Shown here piece after piece: positions 9,602 to 19,007 of a stretch of DNA of 64,000 bases (position 1 is its first letter; each line of letters opens with the position of its first letter). The notes under the pieces are model-generated. The model was not told the DNA's origin. It saw only the letters and a program-made list of their open reading frames with translations, and searched no databases. The DNA comes from Vulcanisaeta distributa JCM 11217 (GTDB taxonomy: Archaea > Thermoproteota > Thermoprotei > Thermoproteales > Thermocladiaceae): assembly GCF_001316005.1 (NCBI RefSeq), contig NZ_BBBJ01000001.1, positions 1 to 64,000 of the forward strand. The letters are read 5' to 3'. A program made the translations under genes and the position numbers.

Positions 9602-10376
9602 TATGGGTAGGGATGGGGGGGGAAATAAGGATGGGCATGTGCCTGCCGTGGATGTGACGGTTGTCGGTGTTGATGTTGGTGCTAGGCGTTCTGTTGTGGC
9701 TTTTGTTGGTGTATGGGCTAAGTTGCTTAATGATTTAGCTGTGGTGTATGCTAGGCAAAATGGTGTTTCGTTAGTGCCGTTGGGTATTTATGATGCCATG
9801 ACTAGGGCATACGTGGTTGAGGTTAATTATCCCGGAGTTGATAGATATAGAGGCAATGAACTAACAAGCAGCATAATTAGTAAGGCATTGGGTGCCGTGG
9901 TTAGGGCTGTCCATAGTGTTCAAAGGGTTCATAATGCGTTGGTTGGCTTGGCGTTTGAGGACCTTAGGTTGTTTAATGAGCGTAAGCGTGACTTGGCTAA
10001 GGCTAGGGTGGTTTGGGAATTGATTGTTAATAGGTTTGGTGAGGTTGTGAGTAAATGCCCTGCCGTTAAAACCTCCTGGTTCTGGATAAGCTATAGGGGG
10101 GGTGAGGTGGTAGTACCAGTTAGGGATTTCATACCTATAGTGCTTGTTGAGCCTGAGTACACAAGTAGTATGTGCCCACGATGCGGCGCCTATTTAGGTA
10201 GGGCTAGGGGGGGTAAAGTGACGTGTAGTTACTGTGGTTTTGAGGGCGATAGGGATGTTATTGGTGCTATGAATGTGGCGTTACGTGGTTTCTTAATACT
10301 CGTGAAGTGCGTTAGGGAGGGCGTGATTGGGGTGGCCCGAGAACTTCGGGGGTCGGCTCACCGCCTCTTTAGTTGA
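9594..10376 (+). CDS. miniature TnpB-like RuvC/zinc-ribbon protein
   Basis: RuvC-fold nuclease related to IS605 OrfB/TnpB. RuvC-I Asp is in VVGVDVGARRSVVAFV, RuvC-II Glu in VGLAFEDLR, the zinc ribbon is CPRCG...CSYCG, and RuvC-III Asp is in GDRDVIGAMNVA. All three acidic residues are present. At 260 residues it lacks the roughly 150-200 residues (REC/WED) that precede RuvC-I in ordinary TnpB. Nothing coding stands before it, so it is either truncated or a naturally small branch. Its 3' end (ARELRGSAHRLFS) overlaps the guide-RNA-like motif. No TnpA is present. Confidence 0.75.
   Translation: MMGMGRDGGGNKDGHVPAVDVTVVGVDVGARRSVVAFVGVWAKLLNDLAVVYARQNGVSLVPLGIYDAMTRAYVVEVNYPGVDRYRGNELTSSIISKALGAVVRAVHSVQRVHNALVGLAFEDLRLFNERKRDLAKARVVWELIVNRFGEVVSKCPAVKTSWFWISYRGGEVVVPVRDFIPIVLVEPEYTSSMCPRCGAYLGRARGGKVTCSYCGFEGDRDVIGAMNVALRGFLILVKCVREGVIGVARELRGSAHRLFS
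10318..10376 (+). ncRNA. possible guide-RNA scaffold overlapping the TnpB-like 3' end
   Basis: The stretch gtggcccgagaacttcgggg forms a short stem (cccgaga/cttcggg) and is followed by tcggctcaccgcct. It recurs in inverted orientation at 8388-8420. In TnpB systems the guide RNA is processed from exactly this position, with the guide just beyond the end. Transcription is not shown by the sequence. Confidence 0.35.
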
Positions 10377-10381
10377 TCTCC

Positions 10382-11113
10382 TTACTGGTTTTGTGTGGTG
10401 TAGGTTTTGTATGCCCTTGTTAATGCTTCATGTACTGCGTGGGTTATGGCTTTGCCTATCGTTGTTGCCAGCCCTGCATATGGTTCCTTATTGCCGCTGG
10501 TTGGCGTTATTATTGCCACCGCGTCTGATGTTGTTCCGTGCATTCTATTTCCAGTTAGCTCTGCCAACGTTAACGCCTTTACCTGCGAGCTTAGTGCAAT
10601 GGCGTCTATCATTACCTGTAACGTCAATGGCTTACTTATGATTATCGCCATGTTTATTGTTGATTCGTGAAGGCCCCACGTCTCTATATTACCCCCTGTC
10701 TATCTTATATGGATTCGTCAATCCTATAGTTATTGATACCTCGATTTCTATGCCGTAAATTGTCTCTCTGTGTATTGTGTGGTTTCTTGGTAACTCTGTG
10801 GCTGTTAGGAAGGTTATTGCTTCATTATCGCTTATCAGTAGTTCCCTGTGCGTTTTAATTGCTTCCTTAATTGGGTCGTTATTGAAGTTCCTGGGGGACT
10901 TGGTGGTGTATTATGTATTTGATGCCGTTTCTTAGTCCTCCGTCTACGGTGTTGGCTAGTGCCGTTGTTTCCTGGTTTATTGTGATTATTATGTTTCCGT
11001 TTAGGTACTTTATGTCCTGTATCATATTATTTGGGAGGGTTTCATAGATTATAATTATTTTTGATTTTGTTACTATTATTGATAATTGTGGATATTTAGG
11101 GGGGGCGTGTCAT
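10382..11113 (-). CDS. cbiZ: adenosylcobinamide amidohydrolase, interrupted
   Basis: CbiZ cleaves the amide bond of adenosylcobinamide to salvage cobyric acid for B12 synthesis. The conserved C-terminal half is clear: ALTLAELTGNRMHGTTSDAV, IITPTSG and YAGLATTIGKAITHAVHEAL. The upstream parts are in other frames: NYDPIKEAIKTHRELLISD, then NTVDGGLRNGIKYIIHHQV, typical of the family's start. Shifts occur at G5 runs at 10690-10694 and 10913-10917, where four would restore the frame. About 240 residues. The extreme N-terminus at the G7 (11099-11105) is uncertain. Confidence 0.75.
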
Positions 11114-11437
11114 GGTTGTAGACGTTGAGTGTGTTAAGGGTGAATAGGTCTCCATGGTTAATACGGATGCCAATGAGGTCGTTGCTGGGCGTGGTGAGTC
11201 TGTGAACTGTGGCATAAATGGGCTTGTTTATGAGGAGTTTTATAGGGCTGTGAACGCGGGCATAAAGGGCGTAAGTAGGAGGTAGGTTTGAAGGGGGGGC
11301 GTGAGGTTAAACCTGGTTTCCTAGGCATTATCTGCTCATGAATGGGTCATCACTTCCTCAGCTAACTCTGACCTCTTCACTCGTTTTGTTGCCGGGGGGG
11401 CACTTCTTTAAAGGGGGGGTTTTGCCATTAGCGCTTT
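11114..11437. other. intergenic region with several G7 runs
   Basis: A 43-codon frame at 11154-11285 (starting MVNTDANEVVAGRG) is open but has no recognisable family, and I do not call it. G7 runs stand near 11291, 11393 and 11412 outside any credible gene. Confidence 0.35.
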
Positions 11438-12406
11438 GTGCTATTAATTAGGGAGTTTGAGATTAATGAGTTGGTTTCGTTTGATGATGCCATAGGGGGG
11501 GCTGTGGAGGATGGCTTTAGGTTGTTGGGTAGTGGTGGTGCGGTTAACCTGCCTAGCGTAGGGCCATCGTTAGTGGCGCCGTGCTTCACGTACTTCAGGG
11601 CATGGTTCTTGGGAATTATAGGGTTGCTGGGCTTAAGACGTACCTGAGTACGAGGCATGGTACTAGGTTTGTGGTTGTCTTGTTTAGCTCGATAGTGGTG
11701 AGTTGTTGGCTGTCATTGAGGCTGATAGGCTTGGACAGCTTAGGACTGGGGCTGCGTCTGCCGTGGCCACCAAGTACATGGCCAGGAGGGGGGGCTCGTC
11801 CGTGCTCGGCATCGTCGGCGCTGGTACCCAGGCTAGGGCCCAGTTTGAGGCCTTGAGTAGGGTCTTGAACCTTAAATTGGTTAAGGTCTTTAGTAGGACT
11901 CGTGGGCATGCCGAGGAGTTCGCCAGGTTCATAATGTCTAGGGGCTTCGACGCAGTGGTTGCCAGTGATTATGAGGAGGTTTGTAGGGATGTCGATGTCT
12001 TGGTCACGGCCACTAATTCGAGGGACCCATTCATACGTGGTTCGTACCTGAGACCTGGGATGCACATTAACGCTATCGGTAGTAATTGGGCTAATAGGCT
12101 GAGTTGGCGCCTGATGCGGTGCTTAGGGCAGACGTTATTGCGGTTGATGACGTGAGCCAGGCCAGGGAGGAGGCTGGGGGGGACTTGATAATGGCTGGCG
12201 ATGCCGCTTGGTCCAGGGTTGTCCCGCTGGCCGACATCGTGGTTGGTAAGATTAAGGGCAGGCGGGGGGGTGATGACTCAGTAACCATCTTCAAGTCCCT
12301 GGGCATTGCTGTGGAGGATTTGGTGCTCGCCAAGTTGATCTATGATAGGGCTGTTAGGGAGAGGAGGGGGGGCGTTGAGGTTGAGTTTAGAGGCGTTTTT
12401 AGGTAG
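11438..12406 (+). CDS. ornithine cyclodeaminase/mu-crystallin family protein, interrupted
   Basis: NAD-dependent deaminase or dehydrogenase of the ornithine cyclodeaminase/alanine dehydrogenase family. Landmarks in order: FDDAIGGAVEDGF near the start, RTGAASAVATKYMARR, the nucleotide-binding SVLGIVGAGTQARAQ, GMHINAIGSNW, and FKSLGIAVEDL. Frames change near 11560 (G3, four fits), near 11690 and near 12098 (G2, three fits). G7 runs at 11495, 11786 and 12264 each add a Gly to a family motif. Substrate cannot be assigned. Confidence 0.82.
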
Positions 12407-12936
12407 GAGTGGTTATGTGGTTCATGAGCACTTGCTGGTGCCATATATAGCGTTATACGTACTACCTAAGGGGGGGTAGTTAATTGATAGTTTTGACGGT
12501 CCAAGGCGTGCCCAGTTGGTACTCGAGTATGAAGTAAACGACGCTACTAAAAGTACTCTCATGGAGGCCGTAGCATTTAATGCTTTAAACCGCAGCTATG
12601 GCTTTCTCGAGCATGAATGTTTTATATGAATTTTCGCTGATTATGATCACTAGGTCGTTCTTACCCGTTGGAGTCTTTAGCGTCCTTGCTTGTTCATTAC
12701 GACTCATGCATAGCGTCTTATTTGCATAGTTTTAATCAATTGTTATAGTCGAACCATTAGGCGTAGAGGATAGTTCGTTAGGATTAACGAGATTGATCTT
12801 ACTTGACGGCACTTTCTGTTCTATCAGGTTGTTAATTAATGATTGAGGGCCTATCGTAAAGACGTGAGTGCCTGATAGTAGTGAGAGGCAGGCTGATTAG
12901 TACTAGGGATTCGCTATGTCTAAATGTAGGTATGTA
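12407..12936. other. long intergenic region, no confident gene
   Basis: The minus strand has a short open stretch at about 12590-12710 (TGKNDLVIIISENSYK) that may be the remnant of a gene. Otherwise nothing codes. A G7 lies at 12470-12476. AT content rises toward 12720-12860. Confidence 0.35.
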
Positions 12937-13296
12937 TTAAAGTAGGTAGCCTCCCTCTGGCCCTATTTCCTCGAGCTCTCCAGTCCTTGGATTCACCTTA
13001 AATCCAAGTGATTCTAGGGCGTATACGCCGAGTAATGGTGTTGGCGTCTTTAAGGCGGCTATCATCACCGGCCCTCTTCTGCCCTTGACCTCGGCTTCGC
13101 CCACGTATATTCTCGCCTCCTCTCTAGTGCCATTGGCCATTATTAATTCCACGGTGTATGGCGTTTCAACTAGGCCGAGTTCCCTGGCTAGGTCTGGGTC
13201 TAGGACTATGTACGTTGAGCCTGTGTCTACGATCATCCTAAGGGTCCTTGAGCCTGCCCTACCCTTGATTGTTACGTCAACGTATACGTGGCCCAT
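12937..13296 (-). CDS. retropepsin-like aspartic protease
   Basis: 119-residue protein of the clan AA (retroviral-type) aspartic protease fold. The active-site motif is MIVDTGSTYIVLD, followed by the flap region, ELIMANGTREEARIYVGE, and the hydrophobic LLGVYALESLGF that completes the psi loop. It has a paralogue at 19008 starting with the same residues, MGHV. The equivalent loop reads KGRRGPV here but EGRRGGPV there, the extra Gly coinciding with a G7. Cellular target unknown. Confidence 0.75.
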   Translation of the reverse strand: MGHVYVDVTIKGRAGSRTLRMIVDTGSTYIVLDPDLARELGLVETPYTVELIMANGTREEARIYVGEAEVKGRRGPVMIAALKTPTPLLGVYALESLGFKVNPRTGELEEIGPEGGYLL

Positions 13297-13401
13297 ATCA
13301 AATGTTATTGGTGTAAGTTAAATATAAGTCTTCATGTTGTTGTCTTTCTTTGGCTTTTTCTATTCCCTATGCTTTTTAACCCGGCGCAGGTAATTATTGT
13401 T

Positions 13402-13885
13402 ATGCTTAACCGTGGACTTATTAGGTTTGGGCTTATTCTGGAGTTCATAGCTGAGTTCCTGTACTTCATACTCATCCTGTTCCCGAGGTACTTTGGTCTT
13501 ACTTTCACCCTGTTGATCATGCTGACTTACCTATTGTCGTCAATAATGATGTACCTGGGCTTCAATGAGTATTTCCCCCCCTCGCCGGGTGTTGGGTCTA
13601 TTGGCGCTGCCTTGTTAATGCTTGGTTCATTAGTAATATTGTTAACGCACGTAGTGTCAACGCCATACTTAATCTCCATGGTTGGTATGGGCATCGCCTT
13701 CCTTGGGGGACATCTCTATTTCCCTATTCTTCTGGAGAGCTACGCAGCGAGGGTTCCTCATTAGGGTTGGTGCCGTGCTTAATGCAATCCCAATCATAAC
13801 GTTCATTGGAAGCCTATTACTGGCTATTGGTATTGACCATGTTGAGGATCCTGGCCAGGTCACTCGCCGTGTCTATGTCGATTAG
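13402..13885 (+). CDS. four-helix membrane protein, one frameshift
   Basis: Hydrophobic protein with segments near LILEFIAEFLYFILIL, FTLLIMLTYLLSSIMMY, IGAALLMLGSLVILL and NAIPIITFIGSLLLAIGI. G5 at 13706-13710 breaks the frame. Four G gives GIAFLGDISISLFFWRATQ and joins both parts into about 160 residues. The start ATG at 13402 is preferred over longer frames. The corrected gene overlaps the end of the convergent MocA-like gene by 69 bases. Function unknown. Confidence 0.6.
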
Positions 13886-14396
13886 GACCTCGGGACCACA
13901 CTCCACAGTGCACACGTCAGCCCTACCCCTCAATATCTCCCTTGCACCAACATCACCGCTTAACCTCATTAATTCCGGGAATAGGGTCCTATGAATCAGC
14001 ACTGGATTCCCCCTGACGCCATTGTGCGTTGGCACAACGGCACTGCATCCATCGCGGTACGCACTCACTATCTTTGATACCACCTCGTTGGTTATTAGGG
14101 GGCATGTCCGCGAGCACTATGAGTACCGCGTCGTAGTCCTGAAAGAAGCGTAGGCCGAGCCTTATTGATGTGCTCATTCCATCTTTATAATGTGGATTAT
14201 AGATGACGACCTCATTGGATAGGTGGGGGGGCATTAACTCACTGGCGTAGGCTCCAACAACGACGACCCTCTCAAACCCACTTAACGCCCTCAAAACCCT
14301 CAGTATAACTGGCTCACCACCGACCCTAACCAATAATTTATTACCACCAAATCTCCTGCCCTCGCCGGCGGCAAGCACTATGGCGCCAATCCTCAT
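13817..14396 (-). CDS. MocA/MobA-like nucleotidyltransferase, one frameshift
   Basis: NTP transferase of the molybdopterin cytidylyl/guanylyltransferase type (GT-A fold). The N-terminal signature is IVLAAGEGRRFGGNKLLV and the metal-binding motif is LIVLADMP. C5 on the coding strand at 14097-14101 shifts the frame after ADMP; four C gives ADMPLITNEVVSKIVSAY and continues to GVRGNPVLIHRTLF and a final DIDTASDL. About 193 residues. It would serve molybdenum or tungsten cofactor maturation, but a sugar-nucleotide role is possible. Confidence 0.8.
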
Positions 14397-14706
14397 TATT
14401 CAATCAATATCATTAATGAGTAAGCAAAATATTGATTTCGCCGTAATTCATGTTCATGAGTTCATTATTTACATCAAAAGCGCCATGATTAACTATGGTG
14501 GTTATGATTAGTGAGGCATCGCCGTACTGCTACCGTGCCGTTACTGCCATGATTAGTACCGTGGACGTAATTATATACTTACTGATCCTACATCAGACAT
14601 TGTGCATGTGGATATGTTAGTTGGCTTAATTGGAACATTGTACGCTTGAATAATACACAGCATACTCCGCACAACCCTTATTAGGGCCTTGCCAGTCTCG
14701 TCAACG
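14397..14706. other. intergenic region, nothing recognised
   Basis: No coding frame or RNA identified between the divergent MocA-like and DedA genes. A TATA-like attatatactt lies near 14571-14581. Confidence 0.35.
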
Positions 14707-15314
14707 ATGCTTGAGTACGCGTTTAAGGGACATACGGTTATGCCCTGGTGTTTACACTGATGGTTCTTGAGGGTATGTCGCTACCAATACCCAGCGAGGT
14801 CGTTATGCCATTGGTTGGTTATTACGCGTCGCTGGGCTTCATAGATCCCGTGCTCGGCGTGTTGATCAGCACGTTTGGAAGTTTGATTGGTTCATTAATT
14901 GATTATTACATTGCTTACTACCTCGGGATACCGTTCCTACTTAGGTATGGCAGGTTATTCGGCCTTGATAAGAGGAGACTTAATTCATTGAATAGGTGGT
15001 TCAGTAGGTATGGTGCAGCGGCCGTGTTTGGCTTTAGGTTTCTGCCTGGCTTTAGGGCGCTCATATCATTCCCGGCGGGCCTAGCTGGTATGAGGGTTGT
15101 GAGTTTCATTGCCGTTACATTCCTCGGGCATTTGATCTGGGACTCAATCCTCGTGTATATTGGTTATGAATTTGCAACTCAGTGGTCGTTAATTATAGGA
15201 TTAATCGATAAGTATTTGTACGTCGTTGCCATTATGGTGGCGATTATAATAGTAGCGTACATAGCGCTGAAGCTTCGTACAAAGCCAGGGTATAGTGATT
15301 CAGCCGAGGTATAA
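14707..15314 (+). CDS. DedA family membrane protein, one frameshift near the start
   Basis: DedA/SNARE-associated family: polytopic membrane proteins implicated in lipid flipping. Family motifs are LPIPSEVVMPLVG near the N-terminus and GFRFLPGFRALISFPAG in the middle, plus FLGHLIWDSILVYIGY. The obvious frame starts at 14748, but ATG at 14707 gives MLEYAFKGTYGYALVF if the three G at about 14727-14729 are read as four, and this supplies the expected first helix. About 202 residues. Confidence 0.85.
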
Positions 15315-15330
15315 CTTGTTATTACAGCCG

Positions 15331-15705
15331 TTACTCGCCTGACGTTCCAATACTTTCCTCCCTGCCGTGTCTCACAATCCTTATCCTGGTCCTCAATGGC
15401 ACGTGGAGTCCAACCCTCTCGAGTATTTGGTAGAGTTCGTAATCCTGAAGCTCACTCAACCGGCCATTTAAGTAAAGCTCAACCAACTGCTTGAATACCT
15501 GGACCGCGGTGTCACCATATAGTTGCAGGGCGTTGTCTATTATCTCGCCAGCTCTATCACCCTTCGTTATCTCCCTAATCACTTGGATGATTTCATCACG
15601 GGTAAGCTCACGCTTGGCAACTTTCTGCTGTGTTTTATTCATTAATTCCATCATCATCTTCATCATTATCCTCCTCCTCTCTGCTTCATCAATATCAATG
15701 CTCAT
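15331..15705 (-). CDS. PDCD5-like DNA-binding protein
   Basis: Small basic helical protein resembling archaeal PDCD5/TFAR19 proteins. It has an Arg/Met-rich N-terminal helix (DEAERRRIMMKMMMELMNK), a central three-helix bundle with QVFKQLVELYLNGRLSELQD, and a C-terminal basic strand (RTRIRIVRHGR) matching the family's end. I start at the ATG at 15705 because a TATA-like ctttttaagcc lies about 33 bases upstream; a longer frame reaches 15756. Role probably DNA or chromatin binding. Moderately sure of the family. Confidence 0.5.
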   Translation of the reverse strand: MSIDIDEAERRRIMMKMMMELMNKTQQKVAKRELTRDEIIQVIREITKGDRAGEIIDNALQLYGDTAVQVFKQLVELYLNGRLSELQDYELYQILERVGLHVPLRTRIRIVRHGREESIGTSGE

Positions 15706-15796
15706 CGCGGTCACTAAATTACTTATTGGGCTTAAAAAGCTTGGTTCCTTGCTCATTATCGATAGTTTTATTAATTAATCCTGCATTATCGATGTT

Positions 15797-16558
15797 GTGG
15801 AGCTACTCATTAGTGTTAAGCCCATTAGGGACCTACCCAAATTGAATACGCAGGCGGAGCTCGACATTAGGGGCTTCCCAGACGTTGATAAGTTCCTGCC
15901 AGCCCTAGCGGTGGAGCTTGAGGATCTTGGGCTTAGGATTAGCCAGGTTAGGGTTGGTTACCTAAGGAGGAGGGGTGATGCGGAGAGGTTTATGGCATTG
16001 CTTGATTACCTTAACGTGGATTCCATGGTAGCCAGGCCCGGCATTAATGATGTCAATACCCTAGCGGAATTACTTGATGAGGCTTCAATGTACGGTGTCA
16101 GGGTTATCTGGGAGTTTGGTGTTGGGGGGGACTTCCTGAGGAGTCCCGGTGAGGTCACTGAGCTTGCTAATGAGGTTTCACCACATAGGCTTAGCCTTGC
16201 CCTTCACGTGGCTAGGGAGAGGGGGGGTTTGAGGGATTTCGTTAGGAGGTTTGTTGAGTTGAGTGGTTATGTTAAGGCTATTTACTTTAGTAATAAGCGG
16301 GGGGGTGGTTCCTTTGGTTTGCCCATATTCGAGGGCTCGATAGACTTCCTGAAGCTAATGAAGGTTCTCCAGGTGCTTAGGTATGACGAGAACGTAGTCC
16401 TTCACTACCTACCGAGTTATTACGGCAGGTATGGCGTGGACCTTGAGGTTCTGAACTCCTTCATTAACTCCCTGGGTGGTGGCGGTGCTGATAGGAGGTT
16501 GGTCAAGTCGATAGAGAGGATAGTTAGTGAGGTGCTTGGTCAGGGGGGGCAGGAGTAA
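15797..16558 (+). CDS. TIM-barrel protein (xylose isomerase-like), unknown substrate
   Basis: 253 residues with alternating strands and helices of a TIM barrel: LDIRGFPDVDKFLPALAVEL, RVIWEFGVGG, LSLALHVARE and ENVVLHYLPSYYG. It resembles AP-endonuclease-2/sugar-isomerase barrels but lacks a metal-ligand pattern I can assign. Four G7 runs encode Gly pairs (GVGGDF, RERGGL, NKRGGGS, GQGGQE). GTG start. Confidence 0.55.
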   Translation: MELLISVKPIRDLPKLNTQAELDIRGFPDVDKFLPALAVELEDLGLRISQVRVGYLRRRGDAERFMALLDYLNVDSMVARPGINDVNTLAELLDEASMYGVRVIWEFGVGGDFLRSPGEVTELANEVSPHRLSLALHVARERGGLRDFVRRFVELSGYVKAIYFSNKRGGGSFGLPIFEGSIDFLKLMKVLQVLRYDENVVLHYLPSYYGRYGVDLEVLNSFINSLGGGGADRRLVKSIERIVSEVLGQGGQE

Positions 16559-16664
16559 TTCTATCCTCGCTGCTATGACATGAGCGCCTTAACCTGCGCG
16601 TTGCGCTTAATTGTTCCTTAACTTATTCTTACTCATTACCGCTTGATTAAAGGCTTAATAACTA

Positions 16665-16704
16665 ACCCGGGGGGGGTTAGTAACTAATGGGGGGGGAGTT
16701 AGTC
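16665..16704 (+). promoter_or_regulatory. tandem G-run leader of ATPase 1
   Basis: Two G8 runs at 16669-16676 and 16689-16696 are separated by ttagtaactaat. The second sits just before agttagtc and the ATG at 16705. The paralogous ATPase gene has the same arrangement (17845-17880), so this is a conserved leader and not chance. It may provide ribosome binding (G-rich) or bind a regulator. Confidence 0.4.
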
Positions 16705-17825
16705 ATGCTATTCAGCGTGGAGCCTAAGACAACTAGAAGGGATCTTTATGATAGGGAGGTTGAACTCGATGAACTAAGGAATAGCGTGCTTAGGGGGGGT
16801 GATAAGCTCATCGCTGTTTATGGTATTAGGAGGATTGGTAAGACGAGCCTGGTCAGGGCTTTCTTAAGTGATCTCCTTCAACCATACGTACTTGTTGATG
16901 TGAGACAGATATACTTCATTGATGGTAATGTTAATGTTGGTAACCTAGTTAGGCATATCCTCAACGGATTTAGGGAATTCATAGAAAGAGGCGAAAGGCT
17001 TTGGGAGAGCCTTAAAGACGCGTTGAGGGGCATAAGCTGGGTTAGGGTTGGCGCAGGTGGTATTGAGGTTAGGCTTACCAGGAGGTCGAGAATAGATCTG
17101 GCGGGGCTGTTTAACGCAATTGATGAGTGGTGTTGGCGTAATTCCACGAGGTTTATACTGGTGTTTGATGAAGCTCAGTACATGAGGTTTTCAAACGTTA
17201 GGTATGATGGTGTGTTGGCGTGGGCTTATGATAACTTAAGTAATATCACTTTTATAGTGACTGGGAGCGAGGTTGGTGTTTTGAGGGATTTCCTGAGAAT
17301 CGATGATCCGGAGGCACCACTTTATGGTAGGTACATCAGGGAGATTTACGTGGACAGGTTTAGTAGAGAGGTGAGCCTGGACTTCCTAAGGAGAGGCTTT
17401 ACTGAGTTGGGAATTAACGTTAATGTGGGTGAGTTGGATGAGGTTTATGATAAGTTGGACGGTATTGTTGGTTGGTTGACGTTATACGGTTACTTAAGGG
17501 GGGGTATCGATAAGTTGAGCACAGGGAGGCCTTGGACAAGGTATTCAGTGATGGTGTTAAGCTGGTAATCAGTGAGCTTGATGCCGTTGTTAAGCCATCA
17601 AGGGCTAGGTACCTGGCCATACTTAATGCTGTGGCTCGTGGGTTAAATACGTGGAGTGAGATTAGGAGGTATGTTGAGGTTAGGACGGGTGAAGTCTCTG
17701 ATGCAGTGTTTAATAGGCTTGTGAAGAATCTCACTAGGTATGGCTACCTGAGTAAGATCAACGATACGTACGTCATACCTGACCCAGTCGTTGCTAGGGC
17801 CGTTATGGAGGTTCGCATCGGTTAG
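16705..17825 (+). CDS. archaeal AAA ATPase with C-terminal winged helix, copy 1, one frameshift
   Basis: Archaeal STAND-like ATPase (ATPase_2 family). Walker A is GIRRIGKTS, Walker B is FILVFDEAQ, and the sensor is IVTGSEVGVL. A winged-helix region follows (ARGLNTWSEIRRYVEVRTG, NRLVKNLTRYGYL). The frame breaks near 17521-17524 at three G; four gives LSTGEALDKVFSDGVK. About 373 residues. The start is placed at 16705, matching the paralogue's MLLDERPKTSRADLYDR. Function of the family is unknown; often near toxin and mobile genes. Confidence 0.8.
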
Positions 17826-17844
17826 AAGGGTTTTTATGGCTGGA

Positions 17845-17880
17845 GGGGGGGTTGTAGTTAACTAAAGGGGGGGTTGTAGT
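17845..17880 (+). promoter_or_regulatory. tandem G7 leader repeat of ATPase 2
   Basis: gggggggttgtagt occurs at 17845-17858 and exactly again at 17867-17880, a 22-bp period, ending one base before the ATG at 17882. The spacer taactaaa resembles the taactaat of the ATPase 1 leader. A duplicated ribosome-binding or operator motif is likely. Confidence 0.5.
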
Positions 17881-17881
17881 C

Positions 17882-18962
17882 ATGCTCCTTGATGAGAGGC
17901 CGAAGACGAGTAGGGCTGATCTCTATGATAGGGACGAGGAATTGAATGATATCCTAAGCAACATTGATAAGCCCTTGATTGTGGTTACCGGCATTAGGAG
18001 GATTGGCAAGACGTCAGTGATTAATGTGGCGTTGAATGAAGTTGGCGTACCCTATGTATTAATTGATTGTAGATCATTGAGGGATAACTATGGCAGATCT
18101 GATCTTTATCGATTAATATCCAATGCCCTATCATCGAGTCTTGATAAACTTATTGATATTCTAAGAAGGATCAGGGGGGGTATTTCAATCATGGGTAATG
18201 CCGTCGAGATTAGGTGGAGGGGGGGTAGGGAGCAGATCAACCTCGCTGAGTTATTTGATAGGCTTAATGAGAGGAGGATTGTGATAGCATTTGATGAGGC
18301 TCAGAGGTTAAGGGGGGGTCCGTTGTCGGGTGAGGTGCTTAATGCCCTAGCCCACGCCTATGACTTTGATAGGAACATAACGTTTATACTCACGGGTTCC
18401 GAGGTTGGCTTGCTTTATGACTTCATCGGTGTTGAGGATCCAAACTCACCATTGTTTGGTAGGTATTTCCATGAGGTGAGGATTGATAGGTTCACCCGTG
18501 ATGAGTCTATAGACTTCCTGAGGAGGGGATTTAGGGAGTTGAACATCGATGTTCCTATGAGTATTATTGAGGAAATCGTGAATGCGTTTGACGGTATACC
18601 CGGTTGGCTTGTTTATGCAGCCAACGCCTACATTAGGGGGTGTTGGGGATCTATCCATGATTAGGGAGGCAGCAATTAATGAGGCCTTAAACGAGCTTGA
18701 GAGACTCATAAGGGCTAGGGCGAATTATTCAGTCATTAACGCTAGGAGAACGGCCCTGGTACTTAGGTGCATCGCTAATGGTAGCAATACGTGGTCTAGG
18801 GTGACCAAGTGCGTGGAGGATGTTGAGGGTGTAACGGTGTCACCGACATCACTGAGTAATGTAATAAGGACCCTAGAGAGATTAGGCGTAATCAGGGATT
18901 ACGAATTCCTTGACCCAATGTATAGGGAGGCGGCCATGAGATTAAGCGTCCCTAATTACTAA
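17882..18962 (+). CDS. archaeal AAA ATPase with winged helix, copy 2, one frameshift
   Basis: Paralogue of the preceding gene. Walker A is GIRRIGKTS, Walker B is IVIAFDEAQRL, and the sensor is FILTGSEVGLLYDF, followed by the same RRGFRELNIDV region and a C-terminal winged helix (NGSNTWSRVTKCVEDVEGV). G5 at 18636-18640 breaks the frame; four gives YIRGVGDLSMIREAAIN. G7 runs at 18174, 18220 and 18310 encode Gly pairs absent from copy 1. The pair probably arose by tandem duplication; each ends just before a separate unit. Confidence 0.8.
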
Positions 18963-19007
18963 GGGTTTATTTTTAAATTCGCAATGATGTGAGTGAGTGA
19001 GTAGCGG

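Noticed and set aside
11154-11285. 43-codon frame starting MVNTDANEVV
   Set aside because: No ribosome-binding or TATA evidence, no family, and it lies in a region whose reading frames are unreliable.
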